DNA from: Qipengyuania huizhouensis
Lineage (GTDB): Bacteria > Pseudomonadota > Alphaproteobacteria > Sphingomonadales > Sphingomonadaceae
DNA: 64,000 nt
Assembly (NCBI RefSeq): GCF_019711635.1
Contig: NZ_JAIGNT010000008.1
Coordinates: forward strand, 1 to 64,000
Direction of reading: 5' to 3'
Shown here: piece by piece, positions 32,543-42,059 of the stretch
Position numbering within the stretch: position 1 is the stretch's first letter
How the letters are laid out: every line of letters starts with the position of its first letter
Program-made: the position numbers and the translations under genes
Notes under the pieces: generated by a model
The model's database searches: none
What the model saw: only the letters and a program-made list of their open reading frames with translations
What the model was told of the DNA's origin: nothing

Positions 32543-33670
32543 ATGCGTGCCGAAGGGCAGGCCTATATCGACCGTATCGAAGCTGCACTTGCTCTCGTAC
32601 GCCAGTCGCTGGATTGGGAGCGTGCACTTCGTCGCCTGGACGAGCTGGACGCGCGCGTGCAGGATCCCACCCTTTGGGATGATCCGAAAAAGGCTCAGGC
32701 CATCACCCAGGAACAAAAGCGTCTCGAAACCGCGATCAATACGGTCCGTGAGATCGAAAGCGAAATGGGCGATGCCATCGAGTTCGTCGAGATGGGCGAT
32801 GCCGAGGGCGACGACGAGGTGGTCAAGGATGGCCTCACGAGCCTCGCAGCGCTGGCGGATCGTGCCGACCGCGACAAGGTACAGGCCCTGCTGTCGGGAG
32901 AGGCCGACGGCAACGATACCTACATCGAAATCCACGCCGGCGCCGGTGGTACCGAGAGTCAGGACTGGGCGGAGATGCTCTTCCGGATGTATGGCCGCTG
33001 GGCGGAGCGTCGCGGTTTCAAGGTAGAGACGGTCGAATACCAGGCCGGCGATCAGGCCGGGATCAAAAGCGCGACTCTGCTTCTCAAGGGAGAGAATGCC
33101 TATGGCTATGCAAAGACCGAAAGCGGCGTGCACCGCCTCGTCCGCATCAGCCCATATGACAGTTCGGCCCGTCGTCACACCAGCTTCAGTTCGGTCTGGG
33201 TCTATCCTGTGATCGACGACGATATCGATATCGAGATCAATCCTTCCGACCTCAAGATCGATACCTACCGCGCGTCCGGCGCAGGCGGACAGCACGTCAA
33301 CACGACCGATTCTGCCGTGCGCATAACGCACCAGCCTACCGGCATCGTCGTCGCGAGCCAGAACGATCGCAGCCAGCACAAGAACAAGGCTACGGCCATG
33401 AACATGCTCAAGGCGCGGCTATTCGAGCGCGAGATGGCAGAGCGCGAGGCTGCGGCATCGGGCGAGTATCAGGAGAAAAGCGAGATCGGGTGGGGGCACC
33501 AGATCCGCAGCTATGTTCTTCAGCCCTATCAGATGGTCAAGGACCTGCGGACCGGAGTACAGTCGCCCACTCCCGACGATGTGCTCGACGGCGCGCTCGA
33601 CCCTTTCATTTCGGCTGCGCTCGCCCAGCGCGTGACAGGCGAGAAGATCGAGGTGGAGGATACCGAGTGA
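32543..33670 (+). CDS. prfB: Peptide chain release factor 2
   Basis: A 375-residue RF2 that recognises UGA and UAA stops. The peptidyl-tRNA hydrolysis motif is SGAGGQHVNTTDSAVRI, and the codon-recognition loop reads RISPYDSSARRH, SPY in place of the E. coli SPF. There is no in-frame UGA near codon 25 and the frame is continuous from the ATG, so the programmed +1 frameshift used by many bacteria for RF2 autoregulation is absent. The stop overlaps a GTG start of the next gene (GTGA). Confidence 0.96.
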   Translation: MRAEGQAYIDRIEAALALVRQSLDWERALRRLDELDARVQDPTLWDDPKKAQAITQEQKRLETAINTVREIESEMGDAIEFVEMGDAEGDDEVVKDGLTSLAALADRADRDKVQALLSGEADGNDTYIEIHAGAGGTESQDWAEMLFRMYGRWAERRGFKVETVEYQAGDQAGIKSATLLLKGENAYGYAKTESGVHRLVRISPYDSSARRHTSFSSVWVYPVIDDDIDIEINPSDLKIDTYRASGAGGQHVNTTDSAVRITHQPTGIVVASQNDRSQHKNKATAMNMLKARLFEREMAEREAAASGEYQEKSEIGWGHQIRSYVLQPYQMVKDLRTGVQSPTPDDVLDGALDPFISAALAQRVTGEKIEVEDTE

Positions 33671-34365
33671 CGCGGCGTGTGCCGTTCCTGTTTCTTGCTT
33701 CGCTGCTGGCGTCGGCGTGTGTGGAGCAGCCGGAAGACGAACCGCTGTTTCCCGAACCTGATCGGCCAGTGTCGGAGATTGGATCCAACCAGTTTTCTAC
33801 CGAGGATCAGCGCGATAGCCGCGGAGAGGCCCAGACAGTCATGGACCTTGCCGAAATCACGCCAGGCATGACCGTGGCTGATATCGGTGCGGGCAACGGC
33901 TACTATACTGTTCGCCTGGCCGACCGGGTCGGTGCCGATGGTCGTGTGCTTGCGCAGGATATCGACCAGAGGGCCCTGGATCGCCTCGGCCGCCGCGTCG
34001 AACGCTACAGGCTGGACAATGTCTCGATCCGTCGTGGCGAACTTGCTGATCCTAAACTGCCCGACAACAGCTTCGACCGCATCTTCATGGTCCACATGTA
34101 TCACGAGATTGGCCAGCCTTACGAGTTCCTCTGGCGCATGTGGCCTGCCTTGCGAAGCGAAGGGCAGGTCATTGTGGTCGATATCGATCGACCTACCGAT
34201 CAGCACGGCATTGCGCCGAAGCTGCTGTTTTGCGAGTTCGAACAGGTGGGATTCAAGCTCGTGGAGTTCGTCGAGCGTCCCGATCTTAACGGGTATTTCG
34301 CACGCTTCGAACGCGCCGAAACGCGTCCCGACCCTGAAGCGATCACTGCTTGTCCCAACACCTGA
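33667..34365 (+). CDS. Lipoprotein-type class I methyltransferase
   Basis: A 232-residue protein beginning with a lipoprotein signal: basic TRR, hydrophobic core, and lipobox LLASAC with Cys18. A normal class I SAM fold follows, with VADIGAGNGYYTVRLADRVG (motif I), an acidic residue in LAQDIDQRA and the MVHMYHEI segment. There is no NPPY motif, so it is not PrmC, the RF methylase, despite lying after prfB. An exported methyltransferase is puzzling because SAM is cytoplasmic; the domain may have another use, or the N-terminus may serve as a membrane anchor. GTG start overlaps the prfB stop, indicating coupled translation. Confidence 0.75.
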   Translation: MTRRVPFLFLASLLASACVEQPEDEPLFPEPDRPVSEIGSNQFSTEDQRDSRGEAQTVMDLAEITPGMTVADIGAGNGYYTVRLADRVGADGRVLAQDIDQRALDRLGRRVERYRLDNVSIRRGELADPKLPDNSFDRIFMVHMYHEIGQPYEFLWRMWPALRSEGQVIVVDIDRPTDQHGIAPKLLFCEFEQVGFKLVEFVERPDLNGYFARFERAETRPDPEAITACPNT

Positions 34366-34502
34366 CATACCCTGCCCGAAAGCCTCTTTCGCCAACTCAG
34401 GCGCTGCCAATCAAACGAAATTTCCTGCGCCCTTTTCAGTGTCAGGACGGGGTGCTAGGCGCAGCCTCAAATAGTACGCAAAGGTGAGGAGTACCGTCTG
34501 GG

Positions 34503-35012
34503 ATGGCAAATTTCCCGACCAGTTTTGACCGTGACGATCTGCTGAAGTGCGCGCGGGGCGAGTTATTCGGTCCTGGCAACGCACAATTGCCCGAGCCGCC
34601 GATGCTGATGATGGACCGGATTACCGATATTTCCGGCGATGGCGGCCCCCATGGCAAGGGCCATGTGGTCGCGGAATTCGACATCAAGCCGGACCTGTGG
34701 TTCTTCGAATGCCATTTCCCCGGCAATCCGATCATGCCTGGCTGTCTTGGCCTGGATGGGCTGTGGCAGCTTACCGGCTTCAACCTGGGCTGGCGTGGCT
34801 GGGAAGGGCGCGGCTATGCGCTCGGTGTCGGTGAGGTCAAGCTGACGGGCATGGTGCGGCCCGACCGCAAGATGCTCACTTATTACGTGGATTTCACCAA
34901 GGCGATTCAAACCCGTCGCTTGACGATGGGTGTGGCCGACGGCCGTGTAGAGGCCGATGGCGAAGTCATCTATCAAGTCAAAGATATGAAAGTCGCCTTG
35001 TCAGAGGCGTGA
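34503..35012 (+). CDS. fabA: 3-hydroxydecanoyl-ACP dehydratase/isomerase FabA
   Basis: A 169-residue hotdog-fold enzyme that dehydrates 3-hydroxydecanoyl-ACP and isomerises trans-2- to cis-3-decenoyl-ACP, the branch point of anaerobic unsaturated fatty acid synthesis. Catalytic His71 lies in [14 protein letters not shown] and Asp85 in [13 protein letters not shown] at 34503; GAGGAG is a little far upstream (about 12 bases). The 137-base upstream gap should hold the promoter of the fabA-fabB-fabI operon; no FabR/FadR-like palindrome was recognised there. fabB starts 9 bases after the stop. Confidence 0.97.
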   Translation: MANFPTSFDRDDLLKCARGELFGPGNAQLPEPPMLMMDRITDISGDGGPHGKGHVVAEFDIKPDLWFFECHFPGNPIMPGCLGLDGLWQLTGFNLGWRGWEGRGYALGVGEVKLTGMVRPDRKMLTYYVDFTKAIQTRRLTMGVADGRVEADGEVIYQVKDMKVALSEA

Positions 35013-35021
35013 GAGGATAAC

Positions 35022-36251
35022 ATGCGTCGAGTCGTCGTAACCGGTCTGGGGATCGTCTCCTCGATTGGCAATAATGCCGCCGAAGTGCTGGCCGCGCTGA
35101 AAACGGGCAAATCCGGCATCACCTTCAACGAAGAAATGGCCGAACATGGCTTCCGCTCGCAGATTGCTGGGGCGGTCGACCTCGACGTTTCCGAGCATGT
35201 GGACAAGCGCACCCTGCGCTTCATGGGGCCCGGTGCGGCCTACGCCCATATTGCCATGGAGCAGGCCATTGCCGATGCCGGGCTGGAGGAAAAGGACGTC
35301 ATCAACCCGATGACCGGCCTTATCGCCGGATCGGGCGGCCCCTCCACCTCGGCTATGCTTGCGGCCCACCAGACGGTGCTGAAGACTGGCGCGACCAAGC
35401 GCATCGGACCGTTTGCTGTGCCCAAGTGCATGTCTTCCACCGTGAGTGCCAACCTTGCCACGGCCTATCAGATCAAGGGCATGAACTTTTCCATTACTTC
35501 GGCCTGTTCCACCTCGCTGCATTGCATCGGCATGGCGGCACAACAGATTGCGATGGGTAACCAGGACGTGATGTTCGGCGGCGGTGGCGAAGAACTGGAC
35601 TGGACGCTGTCGTGCCTGTTCGATGCCATGGGCGCGATGTCGAGCAAATATAATGACACGCCAGAACGTGCCTCGCGCGCTTTCGATGCGGACAGGGATG
35701 GCTTCGTGATCAGCGGTGGCGGTGCCATTGTGGTTCTGGAAAGCCTCGAGCATGCTCAGGCACGCGGCGCGAAAATCTACGCCGAAGTTACCGGTTTCGG
35801 CGCTACGTCGGACGGGGCTGACATGGTTGCTCCTTCGGGCGAGGGCGGGGAGCGTGCCATGCGCGGCGCGCTTCGCACGCTCGGCGAGGATCGCAAGGTG
35901 AGCTATATCAACGCGCATGGCACCTCGACGCCCGTGGGCGATGTAGGCGAGATAGAGGCGGTGCGCCGGGTATTTGGCGAAGGTGCGATCCCGCCGGTTA
36001 GTTCGACCAAGTCTATGACCGGACACAGCCAGGGGGCTACTGGCGCACAGGAGGCGATCTACTGCCTGCTGGCACTGGAGCATGATTTCATCATTCCTTC
36101 GATCAATGTCGAAACACTCGATCCGGCACTGAAACCGGAAGAAATCGCGACCGAGATGGTCGCGGATGCCGGACTCGATACGGTGATGACCAATTCCTTC
36201 GGATTTGGCGGCACTAATGGTTCAATGCTGCTGTCGAAATTTCACGGGTGA
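35022..36251 (+). CDS. fabB: 3-oxoacyl-ACP synthase I FabB
   Basis: A 409-residue beta-ketoacyl-ACP synthase that elongates acyl-ACP, including the cis-3-decenoyl product of FabA. The catalytic Cys162 is in [10 protein letters not shown], His residues are in [11 protein letters not shown] and [18 protein letters not shown], and the [11 protein letters not shown] loop is C-terminal. GAGAGGATAAC precedes the ATG. Sits between fabA and fabI in one operon. Confidence 0.96.
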   Translation: MRRVVVTGLGIVSSIGNNAAEVLAALKTGKSGITFNEEMAEHGFRSQIAGAVDLDVSEHVDKRTLRFMGPGAAYAHIAMEQAIADAGLEEKDVINPMTGLIAGSGGPSTSAMLAAHQTVLKTGATKRIGPFAVPKCMSSTVSANLATAYQIKGMNFSITSACSTSLHCIGMAAQQIAMGNQDVMFGGGGEELDWTLSCLFDAMGAMSSKYNDTPERASRAFDADRDGFVISGGGAIVVLESLEHAQARGAKIYAEVTGFGATSDGADMVAPSGEGGERAMRGALRTLGEDRKVSYINAHGTSTPVGDVGEIEAVRRVFGEGAIPPVSSTKSMTGHSQGATGAQEAIYCLLALEHDFIIPSINVETLDPALKPEEIATEMVADAGLDTVMTNSFGFGGTNGSMLLSKFHG

Positions 36252-36290
36252 AATCAAGGTTGTGATCACTATAGTTAAGGTAGATTGAGA

Positions 36291-37079
36291 ATGGGCGTTC
36301 TGGCAGGAAAACGCGGTCTTGTGATGGGTGTGGCCAATGATCGGTCAATCGCCTGGGGGATCGCCAAGGCTTGTTCCGACGCAGGCGCTGAGCTCGCTTT
36401 TTCCTATCAGGGCGACGCGTTCCAGAAGCGGGTGGAACCGCTTGCCAAGAGTGTTGGTTCGGATTTCCTGCTCGATGTGAATGTCACCGACGATGCCTCG
36501 CTCGACGCTGCTTTCGGTGCCTTGCAGGATCGATGGGGTAGGCTGGATTTCGTGATCCACGCCATCGCCTATTCCGATAAGTCGGAACTGACGGGCCGCA
36601 TTCTCGACACCTCGCGGGCGAATTTCAGGAATTCCCTGGATATTTCCGCCTACAGCCTGATCGAAATCTCCCGCCGCGCCCATCCGATGATGGTGGAACA
36701 TGGCGGCACGGTGCTGACACTGAGCTACATGGGCTCCAACCGCGTAGCGCCGAATTACAATGTGATGGGCGTGGCCAAGGCGGCGCTTGAATCGGCGGTA
36801 CGTTATCTGGCCAACGACCTTGGGCCTGAAGGCATTCGCGTCAACGCGATCAGCCCCGGGCCGATGAAAACGCTGGCCGGCTCGGCCATCGGCGGTGCGC
36901 GCAAAACCTTCAAGCATACCGAGGCCAACGCGCCGCTACGCGCCAACGCCACGCTGGAGGCGGTGGGCGGCACGGCAGTCTACCTTTGTTCGGACGCTGG
37001 GGCCTGCACGACCGGCGAGATTATCCGCGTGGATGGCGGCTTCCACGTTCTGGGCATGCCGCAACACGACAATCTGTGA
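36291..37079 (+). CDS. fabI: Enoyl-ACP reductase FabI
   Basis: A 262-residue NADH-dependent enoyl-ACP reductase of the SDR superfamily, the last step of each elongation cycle and the triclosan target. The catalytic pair is Tyr156 and Lys163 in NYNVMGVAK, the same numbering as in E. coli FabI, and the atypical nucleotide loop is GVANDRSIAWGIA. An in-frame TTG at 36285 exists, but ATG 36291 is preferred. A GTGATCAC palindrome lies at 36262-36269 in the 39-base gap after fabB. Last gene of the fab operon. Confidence 0.96.
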   Translation: MGVLAGKRGLVMGVANDRSIAWGIAKACSDAGAELAFSYQGDAFQKRVEPLAKSVGSDFLLDVNVTDDASLDAAFGALQDRWGRLDFVIHAIAYSDKSELTGRILDTSRANFRNSLDISAYSLIEISRRAHPMMVEHGGTVLTLSYMGSNRVAPNYNVMGVAKAALESAVRYLANDLGPEGIRVNAISPGPMKTLAGSAIGGARKTFKHTEANAPLRANATLEAVGGTAVYLCSDAGACTTGEIIRVDGGFHVLGMPQHDNL

Positions 37080-37125
37080 GCGGCGCTGGCCTCGGACACG
37101 GAGCGAGCTCAAACTAAGGCCGGGT

Positions 37126-37554
37126 TTAACGCCACAATTGCATCGACCTGATAGCATCGGGCATTTTTTCGTCCGTATCTGGCCGGGATAAAGTACGCTC
37201 GACGATCCGCCATTTGCGCCTGACCTTCGATTTCTGCCACAAGTCCATCAGCCAGGTTTCGCCCGACCATTCGTGATCGCCCATGGTTGCGTCGAGCGTC
37301 ATGCGGGTCGCGAAAACCGCGGTGGGTCCGTGGCGGCGGACGTAGACTTCGTCAAAGCGATAACCAGAACAGCGAAAACGCGTGGTCGCTGCTTCCAGCC
37401 AGCTCGCGCGGTCGAGGATCGCGGGGCTTCTCGAGCCCAACAGGAAAATGAAATCCCGCGCGGCCAAAGCTTTCATCTGGTTGCGATCACGCTGCACCCA
37501 GCTTCGCATCCACAAATGCTCGAGTGCTTCGATTTTCGAGGCGAATTCATCCAT
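37126..37554 (-). CDS. NTF2-like (DUF4440-type) protein
   Basis: A 142-residue single-domain protein with the cone-shaped NTF2/SnoaL-like fold pattern: an N-terminal helix pair (IEALEHLWMRSWVQRDRNQM), a DFIFLLGS strand, RFRCSGYRFDEVYVR, and two C-terminal strands ending in WRIVERTLS. Members include small enzymes and binding proteins; no catalytic residues are evident here, so no specific role is proposed. It is convergent with fabI (46-base gap) and downstream of the hydroxyacid dehydrogenase gene with a 43-base gap. Confidence 0.65.
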   Translation of the reverse strand: MDEFASKIEALEHLWMRSWVQRDRNQMKALAARDFIFLLGSRSPAILDRASWLEAATTRFRCSGYRFDEVYVRRHGPTAVFATRMTLDATMGDHEWSGETWLMDLWQKSKVRRKWRIVERTLSRPDTDEKMPDAIRSMQLWR

Positions 37555-37597
37555 GACGGCAATCGCTTACAGCATGGCGCGCGGGGAGCAAGAGCCG

Positions 37598-38623
37598 TCA
37601 GCCGAGACCGCTAAGCACCTGGTCCGGTGGTCGGTGTCCATCGGCCCACATACGAATGTTCGCGATGACCTTGTGCCCCGAATCCTCCCGGCCTTCACGA
37701 GTAGCGCTCCCGATATGGGGGAGGGTCATCACATTCGGATGCCGGATCAAGCGTTCGTCGACATTCGGCTCGTCCGGATACACATCTAGTCCGGCTCCGG
37801 CGAGATGGCCGCTTTCGAGCGCCGCGATAAGCGCTTCCTGGTCGACCAGGTCGCCGCGCGCAGTGTTGATGAGGCTCGCACCCTGTTTCATCAGCGATAG
37901 ACGTCGTTCGTCGATCAGGTGATGGTTTCCGGGGGTGGCCGGACAGTGCAGCGTAAGGATATCCGCCTGCGCGACGAGATCATCGAGATCTTCGACCCAG
38001 CTTGCAGCGAACATGCGTTCGATCGCCTCGGGCAGGCGCTTGCGGTTATGATAGGCAATTTCGAGCCCGAACGCCCGTGCCCTGTGCGCAACCGCCTGAC
38101 CAATCCGCCCCATGCCCACGATGCCCAGGGTCTTACCGCCGAGCTTGCGGCCAAGCATGGCGGTAGGCGCCCATCCGGTCCATTCGCCGCTGCGGATCAG
38201 TTGCACGCCTTCACGGATTCTGCGCGGCACACCGATGATACCGGCCATAGTCAGATCGGCCGTATCGTCGGTAAAGACGCCCGGGGTATTCGTTACCATG
38301 ATCTTCGCCCTTGCGGCGGCGTCCAGATCGATATGCTCCGTACCGGCACCGAAATTGGCGATCAGGCCTAGATTCTCGCCAGCCTGCGAAATCATCTCCC
38401 CGTCGATGCGGTCGGTAACGGTTGGCACAAGTACGTCGCAATCCTGCATCGCTTCCAGCAATTGGTCACGGGTCAGCGGCATATCGGACGCATTGGTGCG
38501 CACGTCGAACAATTCGCTCATGCGGTCCTCGACGGATGGCCCGAGGCGCCGGGTCACCACGACACGCGGTTTCCGGTTGAGACGTTTCTCGGGATCGGAT
38601 GCGGATGTCGATGTCGTTACCAT
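37598..38623 (-). CDS. D-2-hydroxyacid dehydrogenase (glyoxylate reductase-like)
   Basis: A 341-residue NAD(P)-dependent D-isomer-specific dehydrogenase. The dinucleotide loop is GIVGMGRIGQAVAHRARAFG, and the catalytic trio is Arg in NTARGDLVDQ, Glu in YPDEPNVD and His in LPHIGSAT. This is closest to the glycerate/glyoxylate/hydroxypyruvate reductase subgroup. ATG at 38623; a TTG nine bases upstream is less likely. Divergent from the SH3-protein gene. Cytoplasmic, and its exact substrate cannot be fixed from sequence. Confidence 0.92.
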   Translation of the reverse strand: MVTTSTSASDPEKRLNRKPRVVVTRRLGPSVEDRMSELFDVRTNASDMPLTRDQLLEAMQDCDVLVPTVTDRIDGEMISQAGENLGLIANFGAGTEHIDLDAAARAKIMVTNTPGVFTDDTADLTMAGIIGVPRRIREGVQLIRSGEWTGWAPTAMLGRKLGGKTLGIVGMGRIGQAVAHRARAFGLEIAYHNRKRLPEAIERMFAASWVEDLDDLVAQADILTLHCPATPGNHHLIDERRLSLMKQGASLINTARGDLVDQEALIAALESGHLAGAGLDVYPDEPNVDERLIRHPNVMTLPHIGSATREGREDSGHKVIANIRMWADGHRPPDQVLSGLG

Positions 38624-38707
38624 GCAATCCAACTCGCTACGCTTTCCGCATTGGAAGGGTCAAGCAATGCTTGTGAGCGAGTGAGGCTCCCGGTATTGGG
38701 GGAGGGC

Positions 38708-39172
38708 ATGATAGTTCGTTTAATTCTTGCCCTGTCGGCACTTATGTTGGCCACATCGGCCCAAGCACAGGATCGCGAAGTTCCATATTGGGCAAGCCTC
38801 CGGGCCGACGAGATCAACATGCGTGTCGGGCCGAGCGCCGATTACAAGATCGATTGGGTCTACCGGCGCAGGGGACTACCGGTGAAGGTGATCCGCGTGA
38901 TGGAAGGATGGCGGTTGATCGAGGATCCCGATGGGGCCCGTGGCTGGGTGGCAGCACGACTACTCGATCCGGATCGGGGGGCACTTGTGATCGGGAAAAG
39001 TCCTGCAGCCATGCACGAAGATGATGATGAGGCTTCGAAGGTGAAGTGGCGATTGGAGCCGGGCGTGGTAGGAAGGCTGGGCGATTGCGATGACGGATGG
39101 TGCGAATTCACTGTCGGCGAACGTGAAGGCTGGGTTCGTCAGGAGAGCCTCTGGGGCGCCGGGGAACCCTGA
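38708..39172 (+). CDS. Exported SH3-domain protein
   Basis: A 154-residue protein with a signal peptide (cleavage after SAQAQ, about residue 19-20) and two bacterial SH3-like repeats. The first has EINMRVGPSADYKIDWVYRR and the second runs from about residue 113 to 149 with a DCDDGWCEF pair of cysteines that could form a disulfide. Such domains bind cell-wall peptides. GGGGGAGGG lies 2-10 bases before the ATG. A hairpin region follows the stop. Confidence 0.8.
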   Translation: MIVRLILALSALMLATSAQAQDREVPYWASLRADEINMRVGPSADYKIDWVYRRRGLPVKVIRVMEGWRLIEDPDGARGWVAARLLDPDRGALVIGKSPAAMHEDDDEASKVKWRLEPGVVGRLGDCDDGWCEFTVGEREGWVRQESLWGAGEP

Positions 39173-39178
39173 AAATTT

Positions 39179-39220
39179 CAGTCGCACGGATTGAAAAAGG
39201 GCGACTGTAAGCCGCCCCTT
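39179..39220. terminator. Hairpin region after the SH3-protein gene
   Basis: AAGGGCG (39197-39203) pairs with CGCCCCTT (39213-39220) with one bulged base, giving a GC-rich stem in the gap between the convergent SH3-protein and thiolase genes. A second stem, CAGTCG (39179-39184) with CGACTG (39202-39207), uses overlapping bases and would exclude the first. The T-run is short. A shared terminator is likely; regulation by the alternative pairing is speculative. Confidence 0.4.
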
Positions 39221-39280
39221 TCGGAATTTCAGAGAGTTACGCGAGAGCGGACAATCGCGTCCGTGTCCTACGCGCCAAGC

Positions 39281-40477
39281 CTAGACGATTTCCACGGCCA
39301 CTGCGGTGGCTTCGCCGCCACCGATGCACAGGCTGGCCACGCCCTTCTTCTTACCCTGGCTCTTGAGCGCGTTGAGCAACGTAACGATGATACGCGCGCC
39401 GCTGGCACCGATAGGATGGCCGAGTGCAGTGCCGCCGCCGTTTACGTTGATCTTGTCATGCGGGATGCCGATGTCCCGCATGGCGAACATGGCGACACAG
39501 GCGAAGGCTTCGTTGACTTCCCACAGGTCGACATCGTCCGCTTTCCAGCCAGCCTGATCCAGCACCTTCTGGATTGCGCCGATCGGAGCGACGGTAAATT
39601 GCGCCGGTTCCTGCGCATGCGCCGACATGGCCACGATCCTTGCGACTGGTTGCTGGCCGTTCTCCTTAGCAACGCTTTCGCGGGTCAGAACTACCGCCGC
39701 CGCACCGTCCGAGATCGACGAGGAGGTGGCAGCCGTGATGGTGCCGTCCTTGGCAAAGGCGGGGCGCAGTTGCGGGATCTTGTCGGGATTGCCACGACCG
39801 GGAGCCTCATCCGTGTCGACCGTCACCTCGCCCTTGCGGGTCGAAACGGTGACCGGCACTACCTCGCTCGCAAAGGCGCCGCTTTCGATTGCGGCATTTG
39901 CCCGACGCAGAGATTCGATAGAATACTCGTCCATTTCCTCGCGCGTCATCTGGTATTCGTCGGCGGTGCGTTGGGCGAAACTACCCATAGCCCGTCCTTC
40001 CTCGTAAGCGTCTTCGAGACCGTCTAGGAACATGTGGTCGTAGGTCGTGTCATGGCCGATACGCGCGCCGCTGCGATGCTTCTTCAGGAGGTAGGGCGCG
40101 TTGGTCATGCTCTCCATACCGCCTGCGACGACATAGTCGATCGTCCCGCTGGCGAGCGCCTCTGCACCCATGATGACCGTCTGCATGCCGCTGCCGCAAA
40201 CCTTGTTGACCGTGGTCGCCTGTACCGACTTGGGCAGACCGGCCTTGATCGAAGCCTGGCGGGCAGGGGCCTGACCGAGACCGGCCGGAAGAACGCAGCC
40301 CATGTAAGTGCGGTCGAACTTGTCGACTGGCACTCCAGAACGCTCGACCGCAGCCTTTACCGCCGTGGCGCCAAGATCCGTCGCGGATGCATCGGAGAGG
40401 GCGCCCTGCATGCTGCCCATCGGGGTACGTGCGTAGGACAGGATGACGACGGGATCGTTTGCGCTGAACTGGCTCAT
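39281..40477 (-). CDS. Acetyl-CoA C-acetyltransferase (thiolase)
   Basis: A 398-residue biosynthetic-type thiolase that condenses two acetyl-CoA to acetoacetyl-CoA or, in reverse, cleaves 3-ketoacyl-CoA. The nucleophile is Cys94 in NKVCGSGMQT, His is in NGGGTALGHPIGASGARI and the second Cys lies in CIGGGEA near the C-terminus. No hydroxybutyrate or beta-oxidation genes are next to it. The ATG at 40477 is 89 bases from the divergent aldehyde dehydrogenase start. Confidence 0.95.
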   Translation of the reverse strand: MSQFSANDPVVILSYARTPMGSMQGALSDASATDLGATAVKAAVERSGVPVDKFDRTYMGCVLPAGLGQAPARQASIKAGLPKSVQATTVNKVCGSGMQTVIMGAEALASGTIDYVVAGGMESMTNAPYLLKKHRSGARIGHDTTYDHMFLDGLEDAYEEGRAMGSFAQRTADEYQMTREEMDEYSIESLRRANAAIESGAFASEVVPVTVSTRKGEVTVDTDEAPGRGNPDKIPQLRPAFAKDGTITAATSSSISDGAAAVVLTRESVAKENGQQPVARIVAMSAHAQEPAQFTVAPIGAIQKVLDQAGWKADDVDLWEVNEAFACVAMFAMRDIGIPHDKINVNGGGTALGHPIGASGARIIVTLLNALKSQGKKKGVASLCIGGGEATAVAVEIV

Positions 40478-40566
40478 GCTTGTGCTGGTCCTTGTTGTCT
40501 GGAATATCTGCCACTCGAGATAGGACTTGTGCTGCTGCAGCGCAACATAGACCCGGGGAGAATATG

Positions 40567-41997
40567 ATGGCGGACGATCGCAAGCTCGAGATGGAAGACG
40601 TCCTACGCAAGCAGCGCGCGGTGTTCACCGCAGCGCGCCCCGAACCGATCGAAGCTCGCAAGAGCCGCATAGAGCGCGCGATGAAGCTCCTCAAGGAACA
40701 CGGCGACGATCTGTGCAAGGTGATGAGCGGCGATTTCGGCAACCGCTCTCCGATGCAATCGATGATTACCGATATCGCGGGCACGGTGAATTTCGGCAAA
40801 TACTGCCTGAAACATGTCAACAAATGGTCGAAGCCCGAGCGGCGCAGCGTGCAGTTCCCGCTTGGTTTATTAGGCGCGAAAGCGGAACTGCGTTACGAGC
40901 CGAAAGGTGTGATCGGCATTCTCAGCCCATGGAATTTCCCGGTCAATCTTACCTTTGGCCCATTGATGCAGGTTTTCGCCGCGGGTAATCGGGCGATGAT
41001 CAAGCCGAGCGAATTCACTGCCAAGACCAGCCTGATGATGCAGGAACTGATCGCGGAATACTTCACGCCCGACGAATGCGCCGTCTTCACCGGTGGACCG
41101 GAAGTTGCCGCAGCGTTCTCCGAATTGCCCTTCGATCATCTGGTCTTCACAGGTTCGACAGCTACAGGTCGCAAGGTGATGGAAGCCGCGTCGAAGCACC
41201 TCGTGCCCGTTACGTTGGAACTCGGCGGCAAGAGCCCTGTCTTCCTTGGCGAAAGTGCCGATTTCGCCAAGGCGGGCGAGCGGATCGCTTTGGGGAAGAT
41301 GATGAATGCGGGCCAGATCTGCCTTGCGCCCGATTACATGTACGTCCCCGAAAGCAGGCAGGACGAGGCGATACATGGCGTGTGGCAAGGCACGGCCAAA
41401 ATGTACCCGAGCCTGCTCGAGAATGACGACTATGCCAGCCTTGTTTCCGACCGTCACTTCGACCGGTTGCAGGACATGGTTGCCGATGCACGCGACAAGG
41501 GCGCCGAGGTGATCGAAGTCAATCCTGGCAATGAGGGTTTCGGCACCAGCAATGCGCGCAAGATGCCGCTCACCATCCTCAAGGGAGTGACCGATGATAT
41601 GAAGGCAATGCAGGAGGAAATCTTCGGACCAGTCCTGCCAGTCAAAACCTACCGTCAGATCGACGAGGCGATCGATTATGTTAACGAGAACGACCGCCCG
41701 TTGGGTCTCTACTATTTTGGTGAAGACAAGGGCGAACGCGAAAAGGTGCTCACCCGGACTATCAGCGGCGGCGTGACGGTCAACGATGTGATCTTCCACG
41801 TCTCGATGGAAGACCTACCGTTCGGCGGCGTCGGCGCAAGCGGCATGGGCAGTTACCACGGCGTGGAGGGTTTCCGTGAATTCAGCCATGCGCGAAGCGT
41901 TTATACCCAGCCCAGCATCGACGTGGCAAAGCTGGGCGGGTTCAAGCCTCCCTATGGGCCTGCAACCCGGAAGGTGGTGAAAACGATGATGAAATAG
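40567..41997 (+). CDS. Coniferyl-aldehyde-dehydrogenase-like enzyme
   Basis: A 476-residue NAD(P)-dependent aldehyde dehydrogenase. It has the LSPWNFPVNL and GSTATGRKVM loops, catalytic Glu in LELGGKSP and catalytic Cys in NAGQICLAPDY. The short N-terminus, the LAPDY sequence after the Cys and the hydrophobic C-terminus match the CalB-like/class-3 type, which oxidises coniferyl and related aromatic or fatty aldehydes. ATG 40567 is 6 bases from GGGGAG; an ATG at 40564 is an alternative. No other lignin-aromatic genes are nearby, so a fatty-aldehyde role is equally possible. Confidence 0.88.
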   Translation: MADDRKLEMEDVLRKQRAVFTAARPEPIEARKSRIERAMKLLKEHGDDLCKVMSGDFGNRSPMQSMITDIAGTVNFGKYCLKHVNKWSKPERRSVQFPLGLLGAKAELRYEPKGVIGILSPWNFPVNLTFGPLMQVFAAGNRAMIKPSEFTAKTSLMMQELIAEYFTPDECAVFTGGPEVAAAFSELPFDHLVFTGSTATGRKVMEAASKHLVPVTLELGGKSPVFLGESADFAKAGERIALGKMMNAGQICLAPDYMYVPESRQDEAIHGVWQGTAKMYPSLLENDDYASLVSDRHFDRLQDMVADARDKGAEVIEVNPGNEGFGTSNARKMPLTILKGVTDDMKAMQEEIFGPVLPVKTYRQIDEAIDYVNENDRPLGLYYFGEDKGEREKVLTRTISGGVTVNDVIFHVSMEDLPFGGVGASGMGSYHGVEGFREFSHARSVYTQPSIDVAKLGGFKPPYGPATRKVVKTMMK

Positions 41998-42059
41998 GGA
42001 TCGTCCGCGGCCAGCCGCATCGTTTCCTTGAAAATACAATAGAGCGACGCGCTTCCGGC

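Noticed and set aside
32543..32700. Programmed frameshift in prfB
   Set aside because: No in-frame TGA or slippery CTTTGA-type site was found near codon 25; the reading frame is continuous.
33140..33180. RF2 codon-recognition loop SPY instead of SPF
   Set aside because: Noted as a difference from E. coli, but to my knowledge SPY occurs in other alphaproteobacterial RF2 proteins, so I do not treat it as a functional anomaly.
33667..34365. PrmC-like release-factor methylase
   Set aside because: The NPPY catalytic motif of PrmC is missing and the protein begins with a lipoprotein signal.
40870..41799. Minus-strand open frame of about 309 residues
   Set aside because: Shadow of the aldehyde dehydrogenase, whose catalytic motifs are complete on the plus strand.
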